This document shows, one piece after another, positions 38,487 through 47,034 of a stretch of DNA of 64,000 nucleotides. Position 1 is the stretch's first letter. Each line of letters starts with the position of its first letter. A model generated the notes under the pieces. That model was not told the origin of the DNA, made no database searches, and was given only the letters and a program-made list of their open reading frames with translations. Source of the DNA: Rhodocyclaceae bacterium (GTDB taxonomy: Bacteria > Pseudomonadota > Gammaproteobacteria > Burkholderiales > Rhodocyclaceae); the NCBI GenBank assembly GCA_023150275.1, contig JAKLLG010000001.1, positions 186,001-250,000 on the forward strand, in the 5' to 3' direction. The position numbers and the translations under genes were made by a program.

Positions 38487-39371
38487 TTACTTCAACAGCC
38501 CGGCGGCCTTCGCTGCCTGCTCGATGCCGTCGTAGTTTTCCTTCTTCGACGGGATGAACTTCGACGCACGCTGCAGCGCCATGATCTCGGCGTGTTCGGG
38601 ATTCTTCGGATCAAGCTTGAGGAAGGCATCGGTGAGTTTTTTCACGATGACCGGATCGAGGTCGCCACGCACCGTCCAGTTGTAGTCGAAGTAAGGCGGC
38701 GTTGTGGCGAAGACGCGCACCTTGTCGGTATCGACCTTCTTTGTTTCGACCAGCTTGTCCCACACCGAGGCGTTGAGCACACCGGCATCGGCCTTGCCGG
38801 CGGCGACGAAGGCGACGGTGGCGTCGTGCGCACCGGAGAAGGCGACATTGCGGAAGTCCCTGTCGGGACTCAGGTTGGCCTGCTGCAGGAAATAGCGCGG
38901 CATCAGATGGCCGGAGGTCGAGGAGGGTGAGCCGAAGGCGAAGCTGCGGCCTTTCAGATCGGCGAAGGATTTGATCGTCGGGTCGGCGGTGATGAACTTC
39001 GAGGTGAACTTCGCGTCTTCCTCACGCTGGACGATGGGGATAGCGGTGCCCGCGGTTGTCCCCTGGGTGCGGATTTTCGCCTGCACGTAGGTGAAGCCGC
39101 CGAGCCAGGCGAGGTCGAGCTTCTTCGTCGCCAGCGATTCGACAACCGCTGCATAGTCGGAAACGGGCGTAAAAACGACTTTCATGCCGGTTTCCTTTTC
39201 GAGATACTTGCCGAGCGGCGCGAACTTTCGCTGCAGTTCGGTGGGTGCCTCGTCAGGGATGGCGGATACGCGCAGCGTGTTTTCCTGGGCGGAGAGGTTG
39301 CCGGCGAGGGCGGGGGCGAGCGCGAAAAGCAGGGCGCCCTTGAGCGCCAGACGGCGCAGGGTGTGGTTCAT
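38487..39371 (-). CDS. PhnD-family ABC substrate-binding protein, putative selenate-binding
   Basis: 294 residues, signal peptide about 1-28. The mature part (RVSAIPDEAPTELQRKFAPL, LAWLGGFTYVQA, FGSPSSTSGHLMPRYF) matches, from memory, the subgroup annotated as putative selenate ABC transporter binding proteins rather than classical phosphonate PhnD. That family was defined from genomes with selenium use, and this window carries selA, selB and selC. No phosphonate lyase genes are nearby. Substrate assignment is an inference; oxyanion or phosphonate binding remains possible. Confidence 0.8.
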   Translation of the reverse strand: MNHTLRRLALKGALLFALAPALAGNLSAQENTLRVSAIPDEAPTELQRKFAPLGKYLEKETGMKVVFTPVSDYAAVVESLATKKLDLAWLGGFTYVQAKIRTQGTTAGTAIPIVQREEDAKFTSKFITADPTIKSFADLKGRSFAFGSPSSTSGHLMPRYFLQQANLSPDRDFRNVAFSGAHDATVAFVAAGKADAGVLNASVWDKLVETKKVDTDKVRVFATTPPYFDYNWTVRGDLDPVIVKKLTDAFLKLDPKNPEHAEIMALQRASKFIPSKKENYDGIEQAAKAAGLLK

Positions 39372-39556
39372 GGAGTGCTCCCGAAAGTTGAATCAACCGT
39401 CGCCGCGCGGGTGACACGGCAACTTACATGCGACCCATTCCAGGGCCGCGGGTTCAAGGCAGTAACTCAGACTGCCGGGGACATTATACGTGCGCTGCGC
39501 GGGCAACCGGCACGGCGTAGAATGAATCTGCCTTTCCGATTCCGTGGAGATCAATC

Positions 39557-39961
39557 ATGCAAGCAATCCGTTTTTCCGCCCTGGCAGCGACCCTGCTGCT
39601 CTCCGTGTCCGCATTCGCCGCCTGCGTTGACTGTGGACAGGTGACCGATGTGCGCGAAGTACGTACCGAAGGCGAGGGTTCCGGCGTCGGTGCTGTTGCT
39701 GGTGGCGTTGCCGGCGGGCTGCTCGGCAATCAGGTGGGCAAGGGGAGCGGCAAGACGGTGGCGACCGTGGTCGGCGTCGCCGGTGGCGCCTACGCCGGAC
39801 ATCAGGTGGAAAAGAAGGTGCGCGAGAAGACCGAGTATCAGGTGGTGGTGCGCATGGACAACGGCGGCACACGCACGATCAAGTACGCGGAAAAACCGGC
39901 CTTCCTGTCCGGCGACCGGGTGAAGATCGAGAACGGGATGCTCGTCCGCATTGCACGCTGA
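39557..39961 (+). CDS. Glycine-zipper 2TM envelope protein
   Basis: 134 residues with a signal peptide (1-21; mature start near AACVDCG). A glycine-zipper stretch spans about 43-80 (GAVAGGVAGGLLGNQVGKG; VVGVAGGAYAGHQVE), then a small beta domain ending YAEKPAFLSGDRVKIENG. Related to SlyB-like outer-membrane proteins of unknown function. A second zipper protein is encoded at 40501-41058 on the other strand. Confidence 0.85.
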   Translation: MQAIRFSALAATLLLSVSAFAACVDCGQVTDVREVRTEGEGSGVGAVAGGVAGGLLGNQVGKGSGKTVATVVGVAGGAYAGHQVEKKVREKTEYQVVVRMDNGGTRTIKYAEKPAFLSGDRVKIENGMLVRIAR

Positions 39962-39985
39962 CGCGGTGCCGCGACCGCGGATTCG

Positions 39986-40393
39986 TCATTCGCGTCCGCA
40001 GGCTGCCTGCCACAGGCGCTCGCCGGCGCCGCCCGTCGATACATCGACCCAGGAGGCATCCGGCGGCGCTTCCTCGCGCGTCACCTCGACGCCGCGCCCC
40101 AACTGTTCGCTGTAGGCAACACCAGCGACGGCACGCGTCTTGCGCTTGACGCAGTCGTACTCGGCAACATTGCGCACTGACATGATCACCTTCGAGCCGA
40201 TCCATTGGGCACTGGTGTAATCGACCATCTGCATCATCGTGGCGATGTCGCCATTGCGAACGATGCTGCCGCGATCCACAAGCAGACGCATATCCTCGTT
40301 GCGCCCGATCATCACCCACTGTGCCAGCGCGTTGCCGGACACCGCGAGGAGCGTCGCGATGACCAAACCGTGTCGTAGCTGTCGCATGCGCAT
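39986..40393 (-). CDS. Exported small protein, surface-adhesin protein E-like
   Basis: 135 residues (an ATG 6 bases downstream is equally possible). Signal peptide to about residue 24 (HGLVIATLLAVSGNALA). The mature domain begins WVMIGRNEDMRLLVDRGSIVRNGDIATMMQMVDY, a pattern seen in short betaproteobacterial proteins labelled surface-adhesin E. Two Cys (C78 region and near the C-terminus) could form a disulfide. Function unknown. Confidence 0.75.
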   Translation of the reverse strand: MRMRQLRHGLVIATLLAVSGNALAQWVMIGRNEDMRLLVDRGSIVRNGDIATMMQMVDYTSAQWIGSKVIMSVRNVAEYDCVKRKTRAVAGVAYSEQLGRGVEVTREEAPPDASWVDVSTGGAGERLWQAACGRE

Positions 40394-40500
40394 CGGAGTT
40401 GCCTGTACCCGCTGATTGAATCCGTCGCAGCATAGCGCAATCAGGCGACGAATGCAGGCGTACGCGCCGGGCAGTCCGCGATGAGCGAGCGCAGTCCGGG

Positions 40501-41058
40501 TCAGGAATCCGCCTTCTGCCCCCCCGGCAGCGGATCGAGCACCAGCTTGCCGTCCTTGACCGGAATGCGCGTCCCCGGATGGAAGGACATGCGCACGACG
40601 TCCTCGCGACCGTCGAGACGGTAACTCACATCGTAGCCGTGATGCTTGAGCGAGGTGTCGTAAACCGTCTTGCAGCGCCGCTCGGTGGTACTCACCGTGT
40701 CGCCGTTCTGCATGCCCTGCTGCACCTTGTTGCCGGCGTAGCCGCCGGCCGCCGCCCCAGCCACGGTGGCGATGGTGCGCCCGGTACCAGCACCGATGGT
40801 GCTGCCGAGCAGGCCACCGGCGACCGCGCCGATCGCGGTGCCAGCGATGCGATGCTGATCCTGCACCGGCGCGCGCCTGCGCACGGCGACGTCGGCGCAT
40901 TCCTCGCGCGGCGTACGTACCGTCTCGGTAACTTCGCGCGCAGCGAGAACTTCGGCATAGACCGGCTGGGTCATGGCCTTGTAGCCGACGCCGCTCGCGG
41001 CAACAGCGGTGACGGCGAGTCCGCCGAGGACAATGCCCTTGACCATGGATTTATCCAT
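40501..41058 (-). CDS. Glycine-zipper 2TM membrane protein
   Basis: 185 residues from the ATG at 41058 after AAGGAG. An N-terminal anchor (VKGIVLGGLAVTAVAASGVGY), a variable linker, then a glycine-zipper hairpin (IAGTAIGAVAGGLLGSTIGAG; TVAGAAAGGYAGNKVQ) and a C-terminal domain with CKTVYDTSLKHHGYDVSYRLDG. Envelope protein of the Rick_17kDa/SlyB type; function unknown. Confidence 0.85.
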   Translation of the reverse strand: MDKSMVKGIVLGGLAVTAVAASGVGYKAMTQPVYAEVLAAREVTETVRTPREECADVAVRRRAPVQDQHRIAGTAIGAVAGGLLGSTIGAGTGRTIATVAGAAAGGYAGNKVQQGMQNGDTVSTTERRCKTVYDTSLKHHGYDVSYRLDGREDVVRMSFHPGTRIPVKDGKLVLDPLPGGQKADS

Positions 41059-41206
41059 AGAACGCTCCTTTGTCAGCAATGAGAGGGTGACAGACGCGTT
41101 TATAGACGCGAAGCAAGCAACAACGCCAACTGTCGCCCGGGTGCGACAGGCATTCCAGTGCTTGAGCAGTGGAAAGAGCCGTCGGCGCAGAGGTTGCTGA
41201 CGGCGC

Positions 41207-42130
41207 TCAGGCAGCGAGCAGCAGCGATCCTTCCTCGCGCAACACCCCGGCCCGCGTCAGGTCGTCGGCCAGCCAGTCAGCGAGGGCTTCAGCCTCGTAG
41301 CCGAGGAAGCGGGCGTTCACATCCTGCGCGAAGGAGAGGCCGGCGAGTGTTTCAGCCAGTGCGGCACGCGGCAGACTGCGCTTTTCCAGCATCAGGAAGG
41401 CGAACATCACCTTCAGCGCATGGCGCGCCAGCCGTTCAATGTTCTGCTCGAAGGCGGCGAGACGGCGGAAGGCGCGTTCCAGCGCTTCGGGGACATCGGC
41501 GAAGGGCGCGCCGTGGCCGGGGATCACGGCAGCGATCGGCAGGCGTGAGAGTGTTTCCAGCGTTTCCCGCGCCGACTTGAGGCCATCGGGATTGCCGAGC
41601 AACTCGGCAAAGATGACGCCAAAACCGTCCTGCCATAGCGCATCGCCGGAAATCAGCAGGCGCCGCTCCGGGTTGTACAGCGCCAGCGCGTCCATGTCGT
41701 GACCGGGAACGCCGAGCGCACGCCATTCGAGATCGCCGAGCAAAAAGCTGTCGCCGGCGGCATAGGTGGCATCGTGCGTGAATCGCGCGGCGCGCTGGCC
41801 GAGCGGAGATAGCAGCAAGGCTGCCTCGTCCCACTGGGCGATGGTTGCAGCGATCCCCTGCGGGACGGTGACATGGCAGCCGAAGGCCGTCTGCACGGCA
41901 GCGTTGCCACCGATGTGGTCCGAATGCGAGTGGGTGTTGATCAGCCGCGCCAGCCGCCGACCGGCAAGTGCGCGTTCGAGCAGCGCGACGGTTTGCGCCG
42001 CGTGGCTGACATATCCACTATCGACCAGCGCCGCCTCGTCGCCGGAAAAAAAGACAATGTTGTTCGAGGACAGCCAGCCGCGTTCAAGAACGAGAATGCT
42101 GTCGGGAAGCCGTACCGGGGGCAAACTCAT
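41207..42130 (-). CDS. Metallo-beta-lactamase-fold hydrolase
   Basis: 307 residues. The metal-binding HxHxDH motif is THSHSDHIGG; GHDMDALALY, ISGDALW and IPGHGAPF supply the other ligands. Probably a glyoxalase II or thioesterase-like hydrolase. The ATG at 42130 overlaps the preceding DUF1289 stop, so it ends a chain of overlapping genes from the AbrB antitoxin through HMG-CoA lyase. Substrate unknown; a CoA-ester role in leucine breakdown would fit. Confidence 0.88.
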   Translation of the reverse strand: MSLPPVRLPDSILVLERGWLSSNNIVFFSGDEAALVDSGYVSHAAQTVALLERALAGRRLARLINTHSHSDHIGGNAAVQTAFGCHVTVPQGIAATIAQWDEAALLLSPLGQRAARFTHDATYAAGDSFLLGDLEWRALGVPGHDMDALALYNPERRLLISGDALWQDGFGVIFAELLGNPDGLKSARETLETLSRLPIAAVIPGHGAPFADVPEALERAFRRLAAFEQNIERLARHALKVMFAFLMLEKRSLPRAALAETLAGLSFAQDVNARFLGYEAEALADWLADDLTRAGVLREEGSLLLAA

Positions 42131-42309
42131 GCCGGGGTATCGGGATCGCCGGACGCGGGAAGCGGTTCGATCGTCTGCGCGGGCACGGCTTCCGCGACGA
42201 CGGCGCCGGGTGGGGACGGTAGCGGTGGCCTGCCACAGCCGAGGCAGTAGCCGGAATCGGGATCGGCCATGCAGATGCCGACGCAGAGCCAGGGGTCTTC
42301 TACAGTCAT
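42127..42309 (-). CDS. DUF1289 small cysteine-motif protein, copy 2
   Basis: 60 residues; DUF1289 signature with C-V-G-I-C and C-L-G-C pairs (WLCVGICMADPDSGYCLGCGR), likely binding a metal. The usual downstream helix is replaced by a Pro/Ala-rich tail. Overlaps both neighbours by 4 bases. Confidence 0.75.
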   Translation of the reverse strand: MTVEDPWLCVGICMADPDSGYCLGCGRPPLPSPPGAVVAEAVPAQTIEPLPASGDPDTPA

Positions 42310-42536
42310 TGCCGCTCGCCTGCAGCAGCCTCATGAATTGCATCGCGCGCTGCCGGGCCGCGCCCGGCGCGGCGTCTGCCGACCGCGGCGAGAATGGCGA
42401 GTTTTGCGTCGTCGGAAGCGCGACTCCACTGCGCGATTTCATCCAGCGTGCGATAGCAGCCGGCGCAGAGCGCGTCATCGGCACTCGTCGCGGCATCCAT
42501 GCGGCAGATGTTCACGCAGGGCGATGCGATGCTCAC
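42306..42536 (-). CDS. DUF1289 small cysteine-motif protein, copy 1
   Basis: 76 residues with SPCVNICRMD...LCAGCYRTLDEIAQWSRASDDAKLAIL, the full DUF1289 pattern of two Cys pairs and a Trp-containing helix. Proposed metal-binding protein of unknown function. ATG overlaps the HMG-CoA lyase stop. Confidence 0.85.
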   Translation of the reverse strand: MSIASPCVNICRMDAATSADDALCAGCYRTLDEIAQWSRASDDAKLAILAAVGRRRAGRGPAARDAIHEAAAGERQ

Positions 42537-43450
42537 TGACAGCCCCCTTCACGCTTCGCGAGCAGCGCGCGCGCAGCTTTGGAAACCGGCTCCCGGCCGA
42601 GGCGGCCGAGGATGAATTGTGCGGCGTCCAGCAGTTTGTCCATATCAATGCCCGTGTCGATGCCGAGTCCGTTCAGCAGGTAGACGACATCCTCGGTGGC
42701 AACGTTCCCCGAGGCACCGGCCGCGTACGGGCAGCCGCCGAGGCCGGCGACCGAACTGTCAAAGACACGCATGCCGAGCTGCAGCGACGCGTAGATGTTG
42801 GCGATCGCCATGCCGTAGGTGTCGTGGTAGTGGCCGGCCAGCTTGTTCATCGGCACCTGGCGGGCACAGGCCTCGATCATGCGCTGGACGGACACCGGGT
42901 TGCCGACGCCGATGGTGTCGCCGAGCGAGACTTCGTAGCAGCCCATCTCGAACAGGCGCTGCGCGACTTCCGCTGTCTTTTCCGGCGCCACGGCGCCTTC
43001 GTACGGGCAGCCGACGACGCAGGAAACGTAACCGCGCACCTTCATGTCGAGCGCCAGCGCGGCGCAGATCACCGGCTCGAAGCGCTTGATGCTCTCCGCC
43101 ACCGAGCAGTTGATGTTCTTCTGCGAGAAGGCCTCCGAGGCCGCACCGAAAACGGCGACCTCGGTCGCCCCGGCCTCGACCGCCGCATCGAAACCCTTCA
43201 GGTTCGGTGCCAGCACCGGGTAGGCGACGCCCTCCTTCCTGCGGATCGCGCGCATCACCTCGGCGTTGTCGCCCATCTGCGGCACCCACTTCGGTGACAC
43301 GAAGGAGGTGGCTTCAACGACCTGCAGACCGGCATCGGCCAGCCGCTCGATCAACTCGACCTTGACCGCCGCCGGCACCAGCTGCTTCTCGTTCTGCAGG
43401 CCGTCGCGCGGGCCAACCTCGACGATTTTTACGGTTCTCGGCAGGCTCAT
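42533..43450 (-). CDS. liuE: Hydroxymethylglutaryl-CoA lyase
   Basis: 305 residues; cleaves HMG-CoA into acetoacetate and acetyl-CoA, the last CoA step of leucine catabolism. TIM-barrel signatures are VEVGPRDGLQNEK, SVAESIKRF and GDTIGVGNP; the C-terminal GLGGCPYAAGASGNVATEDV is typical. Its ATG overlaps the stop of a Doc toxin gene, an unusual operon position. Confidence 0.95.
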   Translation of the reverse strand: MSLPRTVKIVEVGPRDGLQNEKQLVPAAVKVELIERLADAGLQVVEATSFVSPKWVPQMGDNAEVMRAIRRKEGVAYPVLAPNLKGFDAAVEAGATEVAVFGAASEAFSQKNINCSVAESIKRFEPVICAALALDMKVRGYVSCVVGCPYEGAVAPEKTAEVAQRLFEMGCYEVSLGDTIGVGNPVSVQRMIEACARQVPMNKLAGHYHDTYGMAIANIYASLQLGMRVFDSSVAGLGGCPYAAGASGNVATEDVVYLLNGLGIDTGIDMDKLLDAAQFILGRLGREPVSKAARALLAKREGGCQ

Positions 43451-43848
43451 GGTTTCTTGTGCTCCACGCTGCCGGCACGCAACCAGGCAGCAAAATCGGT
43501 TTCGGAAAGTTCACCCGCGGCGAGAGCAAGCATTTGCGTCACGCAAGCGGCGTCACTTTCTTCAAAGCGCCAGCCATTCAAGACCAGAAACAATTCGGCA
43601 CAAACATAGGCAGTGCGCTTGTTACCGTCGATGAATGGGTGATTGCGGGCAATCCCGAAGCCGTAGGCTGCAGCCAGATCGAATACATCCGGTGGAGGCT
43701 CTCCGTAGGTATCGAGTTGCCCGGGGCGAGCTAGCGCAGAAGCCAGCAAACCGGGATCACGAACACCTGCCGAGCCGCCATGTTCAGCAAGCTGCGCTTC
43801 GTGAATGGCCCAAACGACCGACGCTTCAATCCAGACCCATTGGCTCAC
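43447..43848 (-). CDS. doc: Doc-family (Fic fold) toxin
   Basis: 133 residues. The Doc/Fic catalytic motif is NHPFIDGNKRTA, with H70 through R78, matching H-x-F-x-D-G-N-K-R. Doc in phage P1 phosphorylates EF-Tu. The upstream partner is an AbrB-type antitoxin, and each end overlaps a neighbour by 4 bases, the downstream one being HMG-CoA lyase. No motif damage is seen, so probably functional. Confidence 0.9.
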   Translation of the reverse strand: MSQWVWIEASVVWAIHEAQLAEHGGSAGVRDPGLLASALARPGQLDTYGEPPPDVFDLAAAYGFGIARNHPFIDGNKRTAYVCAELFLVLNGWRFEESDAACVTQMLALAAGELSETDFAAWLRAGSVEHKKP

Positions 43849-44069
43849 TTGGCCAGCTCGTGCAAGACATTGCGCCGGTTTTTCATGATGTCGCGCGCCG
43901 CCTTCATCTGCGCTTCGAAAGCCGGATCAAACGGCGTCAGGCGCACCCCTTCGGGCGACTCGGTGGCATAGACGGTGTCGCCCTTCTCTATGTGCAGCAA
44001 GGCCATCAACTCCTTGGGAAGCACAACACCGTAGGAATTGCCGATCTGGGTAACTTTGAGCGTGAACAT
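43845..44069 (-). CDS. AbrB/MazE-type antitoxin
   Basis: 74 residues from an ATG preceded by GGAG. An N-terminal swapped-hairpin DNA-binding domain (FTLKVTQIGNSYGVVLPKELMALLHIEKGDTVY) and a C-terminal helix (FEAQMKAARDIMKNRRNVLHELAK) that should wrap the Doc toxin. It is expected to repress its own promoter through the 18-bp palindrome just upstream. Confidence 0.88.
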   Translation of the reverse strand: MFTLKVTQIGNSYGVVLPKELMALLHIEKGDTVYATESPEGVRLTPFDPAFEAQMKAARDIMKNRRNVLHELAK

Positions 44070-44085
44070 GGCGGAATCTCCAGTG

Positions 44086-44103
44086 TTATAACAATTGTTA
44101 TAA
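44086..44103. promoter_or_regulatory. 18-bp perfect palindrome, candidate antitoxin operator
   Basis: TTATAACAATTGTTATAA, wholly AT-rich in a GC-rich region, 16 bases upstream of the antitoxin start and downstream of the liuD stop. TATAAC/TATAAT-like hexamers inside it could serve as -10 elements. Its position suits autoregulation of the abrB-doc-liuE chain. Confidence 0.7.
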
Positions 44104-44124
44104 TATTGCCGACTCTCGGTAAAT

Positions 44125-46134
44125 TCAAGCAGCGCTCGTCTCGGTCTCGAATTCCACCAGTTCCGCCCCGTCGGCCACCTGATCCCCCGCCGCATAGCAG
44201 AAGGCCTTGACCACGCCGTTCTTCGGAGCGGTGATCGTGTGCTCCATCTTCATCGCTTCGAGGATCAGCAGCGGCGCCCCCTTCTCGACCCTGGCGCCGG
44301 GCTGCGCCAGCAGCGCGACGACCTTGCCCGGCATCGGCGCCGTCAGGCCGCCACCGTGCGTACCGCCGGCTTCGACCAGGTGCAGCGGATCGTCGCGCTC
44401 GACGATCCAGGTCTGGCCGTTGAGGAAGACGTGGCGTTTGCCGCCGGCGGCAATGACGCTGGCGATCAGGCGACGGTCGTCGAGTTCGACGGCAAAGCGA
44501 TCGCCATCAAGTTTCTTGCCGCGGGCCACGACAGTCTCTCCCTGCACGGAAAGCTGCCAGTGATCACGGCCATAGGCGACCTGTACTTCCACCAACGCTT
44601 CGCCGTCGCGGAAGCCGATCTGGCGATTGGCCTGCAGGTTCAGGCGCCAGCCGTCGCGGGCGTGCCAGGGCGACCACGGGTCGCCGCTGCCCTTGGCCTG
44701 CTCGCGCGCCTGATGCGCTTCGTAGAGCAGCTCGCCGACCGCCGCCACCTGCAGCACTTCCTTCGGCGTCACCGCCGCTTCGGGGAACAGGAAGCCGCGG
44801 CTGCGTTCGATGAGCCCGGTATCGAGGTCGGCACCGGCGAAGGCCGGGCAGGCGACGAGGCGCGAGAGAAAATCGATATTCGTCGTGACGCCGACGACGC
44901 GGTAGTCGGCCAGCGCGCGGCGCATGCGCGCCAGCGCCGCGTCGCGGTGTTCGTCCCAGACGATCAGCTTGGCGATCATCGGGTCGTAGTGCGGCGTGAT
45001 CTCGTCGCCTTCCTCGACGCCGGTATCGACGCGCACGTTGAGGCTCTCGGCCGGCGGCGACAGATGCAGCAGCTTGCCGGTCGAGGGCAGGAAGCCCTTG
45101 TTCGCGTCTTCCGCATAAATCCGCGCTTCCAGCGCGTGGCCGCGGATCTGCAGCTGGTCCTGGCGCAGCGGTAGCACTTCGCCGGCGGCGACACGCAACT
45201 GCCATTCGACCAGATCCTGGCCGCTGATCATCTCGGTCACCGGATGCTCGACCTGCAGGCGGGTGTTCATCTCCATGAAGTAGAAGCGCCCATCCTGCTC
45301 GGCGATGAACTCCACCGTGCCGGCGCCGACGTAGCCGACGGCCTTGGCCGCAGCCACCGCCGCCTCGCCCATCTCGCGGCGGCGCGCCTCGCTCATGCCG
45401 GGCGCCGGCGCCTCTTCCAGCACCTTCTGATGGCGGCGCTGCACCGAGCAGTCGCGCTCGAACAGGTAGACGCCGTTGCCCTGCGCGTCGGCAAAGACCT
45501 GGATCTCGATGTGGCGCGGCCGGGTGACGTAGCGCTCGACCAGCACGCGGTCGTCGCCGAACGAGGACTTGGCCTCGCGCTGGCACGACGCCAGCGAGGC
45601 CTCGAAATCCTCGCCCTTCTCGACCAGGCGCATGCCCTTGCCGCCACCGCCGGCGCTGGCCTTGATCAGCACCGGATAGCCGATCGCGTCGGCCTGCGCC
45701 TTGAGGAAGGCGGCGTCCTGGTTGTCGCCGTGATAGCCCGGCGTCAACGGCACGCAGGCCTTCTCCATCAGCGACTTTGCCGCCGACTTGGAACCCATGG
45801 CGCGGATCGATGCGGCCGGCGGGCCGACGAAGATCAGGCCTTCCGTCGCGCAGCGCTCAGCGAAGTCGGCATTCTCGGAGAGGAAACCGTAGCCGGGATG
45901 GATGGCCTGCGCCCCGGTGCGTCTGGCGGCGTCGATGATCCTGTCGACCACCAGATAGGACTCGCGTGCAGTGGCCGGGCCGATGCAGACGGCCTCGTCG
46001 GCGAGGCGCACGTGGCGGGCATTGGCATCGGCCTCGGAATAGACGGCGACGGTGCGCAGCCCTAAGCGGCGGGCGGTCTTGATGACGCGGCAGGCAATCT
46101 CGCCGCGGTTGGCAATCAGTAGTTTGTTAAACAT
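44125..46134 (-). CDS. liuD: Methylcrotonyl-CoA carboxylase, biotin-containing alpha subunit
   Basis: 669 residues. Biotin carboxylase domain (1-450; KASAGGGGKGMR, EMNTRLQVEHPVTE), a middle domain, and a C-terminal biotinyl domain with K629 in EAMKMEH. It carboxylates biotin with bicarbonate and ATP for the LiuB partner. Homologous to propionyl- and acetyl-CoA carboxylases; the liuA/liuB/liuC/HMG-CoA lyase context decides for methylcrotonyl-CoA. Confidence 0.95.
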   Translation of the reverse strand: MFNKLLIANRGEIACRVIKTARRLGLRTVAVYSEADANARHVRLADEAVCIGPATARESYLVVDRIIDAARRTGAQAIHPGYGFLSENADFAERCATEGLIFVGPPAASIRAMGSKSAAKSLMEKACVPLTPGYHGDNQDAAFLKAQADAIGYPVLIKASAGGGGKGMRLVEKGEDFEASLASCQREAKSSFGDDRVLVERYVTRPRHIEIQVFADAQGNGVYLFERDCSVQRRHQKVLEEAPAPGMSEARRREMGEAAVAAAKAVGYVGAGTVEFIAEQDGRFYFMEMNTRLQVEHPVTEMISGQDLVEWQLRVAAGEVLPLRQDQLQIRGHALEARIYAEDANKGFLPSTGKLLHLSPPAESLNVRVDTGVEEGDEITPHYDPMIAKLIVWDEHRDAALARMRRALADYRVVGVTTNIDFLSRLVACPAFAGADLDTGLIERSRGFLFPEAAVTPKEVLQVAAVGELLYEAHQAREQAKGSGDPWSPWHARDGWRLNLQANRQIGFRDGEALVEVQVAYGRDHWQLSVQGETVVARGKKLDGDRFAVELDDRRLIASVIAAGGKRHVFLNGQTWIVERDDPLHLVEAGGTHGGGLTAPMPGKVVALLAQPGARVEKGAPLLILEAMKMEHTITAPKNGVVKAFCYAAGDQVADGAELVEFETETSAA

Positions 46135-46156
46135 AAAGCTCCTTCAACACGGAGTA

Positions 46157-46226
46157 CACAGAGGCACGGAGAGCACGGAGAAAATCCGGGGAACTCAGTG
46201 TTCTCTGTATCTCCGTGTCCTCTGCG
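46157..46226. repeat. Imperfect inverted repeat in the liuC-liuD gap
   Basis: Two 24-base arms (46157-46180 and 46203-46226) built on CAGAGG-CACGGAG are separated by 22 bases. The text (cagaggcacggag...ctccgtgtcctctg) is of a kind of dispersed intergenic palindrome seen in many proteobacteria. In mRNA it would form a long hairpin between two operon genes. Confidence 0.6.
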
Positions 46227-46236
46227 TTGAAAGCGG

Positions 46237-47025
46237 TTAGCCGTTGATCCAGTTCGGTTTGCGTTTCTCAAGGAAGGCAGTAAGCCCTTCCCTGCCTTCG
46301 ACGCTGGCGCGCACGCGCGTGATGCGCTGCGCGGTTTCCTCGATCGTCGCGTCGTCGATCGGCTGGCCGGATACAACTCGGATCAGCGCCTTGCATTCAC
46401 CCTGTGCCTTCGGCCCGTTCTTCAGCAGCGCATCGACGATTTCACCAACAGCCTCGTCGAGTGCCGCCTCGTCCGGCACGATTTCATGCACCAGGCCAAT
46501 GCGGTAGGCCTCGGAAGCCGAGAAACGCTCGGCGGTGAGCATGTAGCGGCGAGCGTAGCGCTCACCGATGGCGGCGATGACATAGGGGCTGATCACCGCC
46601 GGGATGATGCCGAGCTTCACTTCGGTGAGCGCAAACTGCGCGTCGAACGTGGCTATCGCAATGTCGCAGGCGGCAACCAGGCCGACTCCGCCGCCGTAGG
46701 CCGGGCCCTGCACGCGGGCAACCGTCGGTTTCGAGAGTTCATTGAGCGTGGACAGAAGGGTCGCCAGCTTGCGCGCGTCGGCGAGATTCTCCTCGGCCGA
46801 ATAGCTGGCCGCCCGCTTCATCCAGTTGAGGTCGGCGCCGGCACAGAAACTCTTGCCCGTGGATGAAAGCACGATGGCGCGCACCTGCTCGTTGGCTTCG
46901 AGCTCCCAAAGGCCGGCGGTGATTTCGGCAATGAGCATCTCATCGAAGGCGTTGTGCCGCTCCGCCTTGTTCAGCGTGAGGATGCCGAGCGGGCCATCGA
47001 CTTCGATCAGGATCGATTGGTACAT
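46237..47025 (-). CDS. liuC: Methylglutaconyl-CoA hydratase / enoyl-CoA hydratase
   Basis: 262 residues of the crotonase family. The oxyanion-hole segments are FCAGADLNWM and GPAYGGGVGLVAACDIA. It would hydrate 3-methylglutaconyl-CoA to HMG-CoA between LiuB/D and LiuE. 9 bases downstream of liuB. The specific substrate is taken from context. Confidence 0.92.
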   Translation of the reverse strand: MYQSILIEVDGPLGILTLNKAERHNAFDEMLIAEITAGLWELEANEQVRAIVLSSTGKSFCAGADLNWMKRAASYSAEENLADARKLATLLSTLNELSKPTVARVQGPAYGGGVGLVAACDIAIATFDAQFALTEVKLGIIPAVISPYVIAAIGERYARRYMLTAERFSASEAYRIGLVHEIVPDEAALDEAVGEIVDALLKNGPKAQGECKALIRVVSGQPIDDATIEETAQRITRVRASVEGREGLTAFLEKRKPNWING

Positions 47026-47034
47026 GAATGTCTC

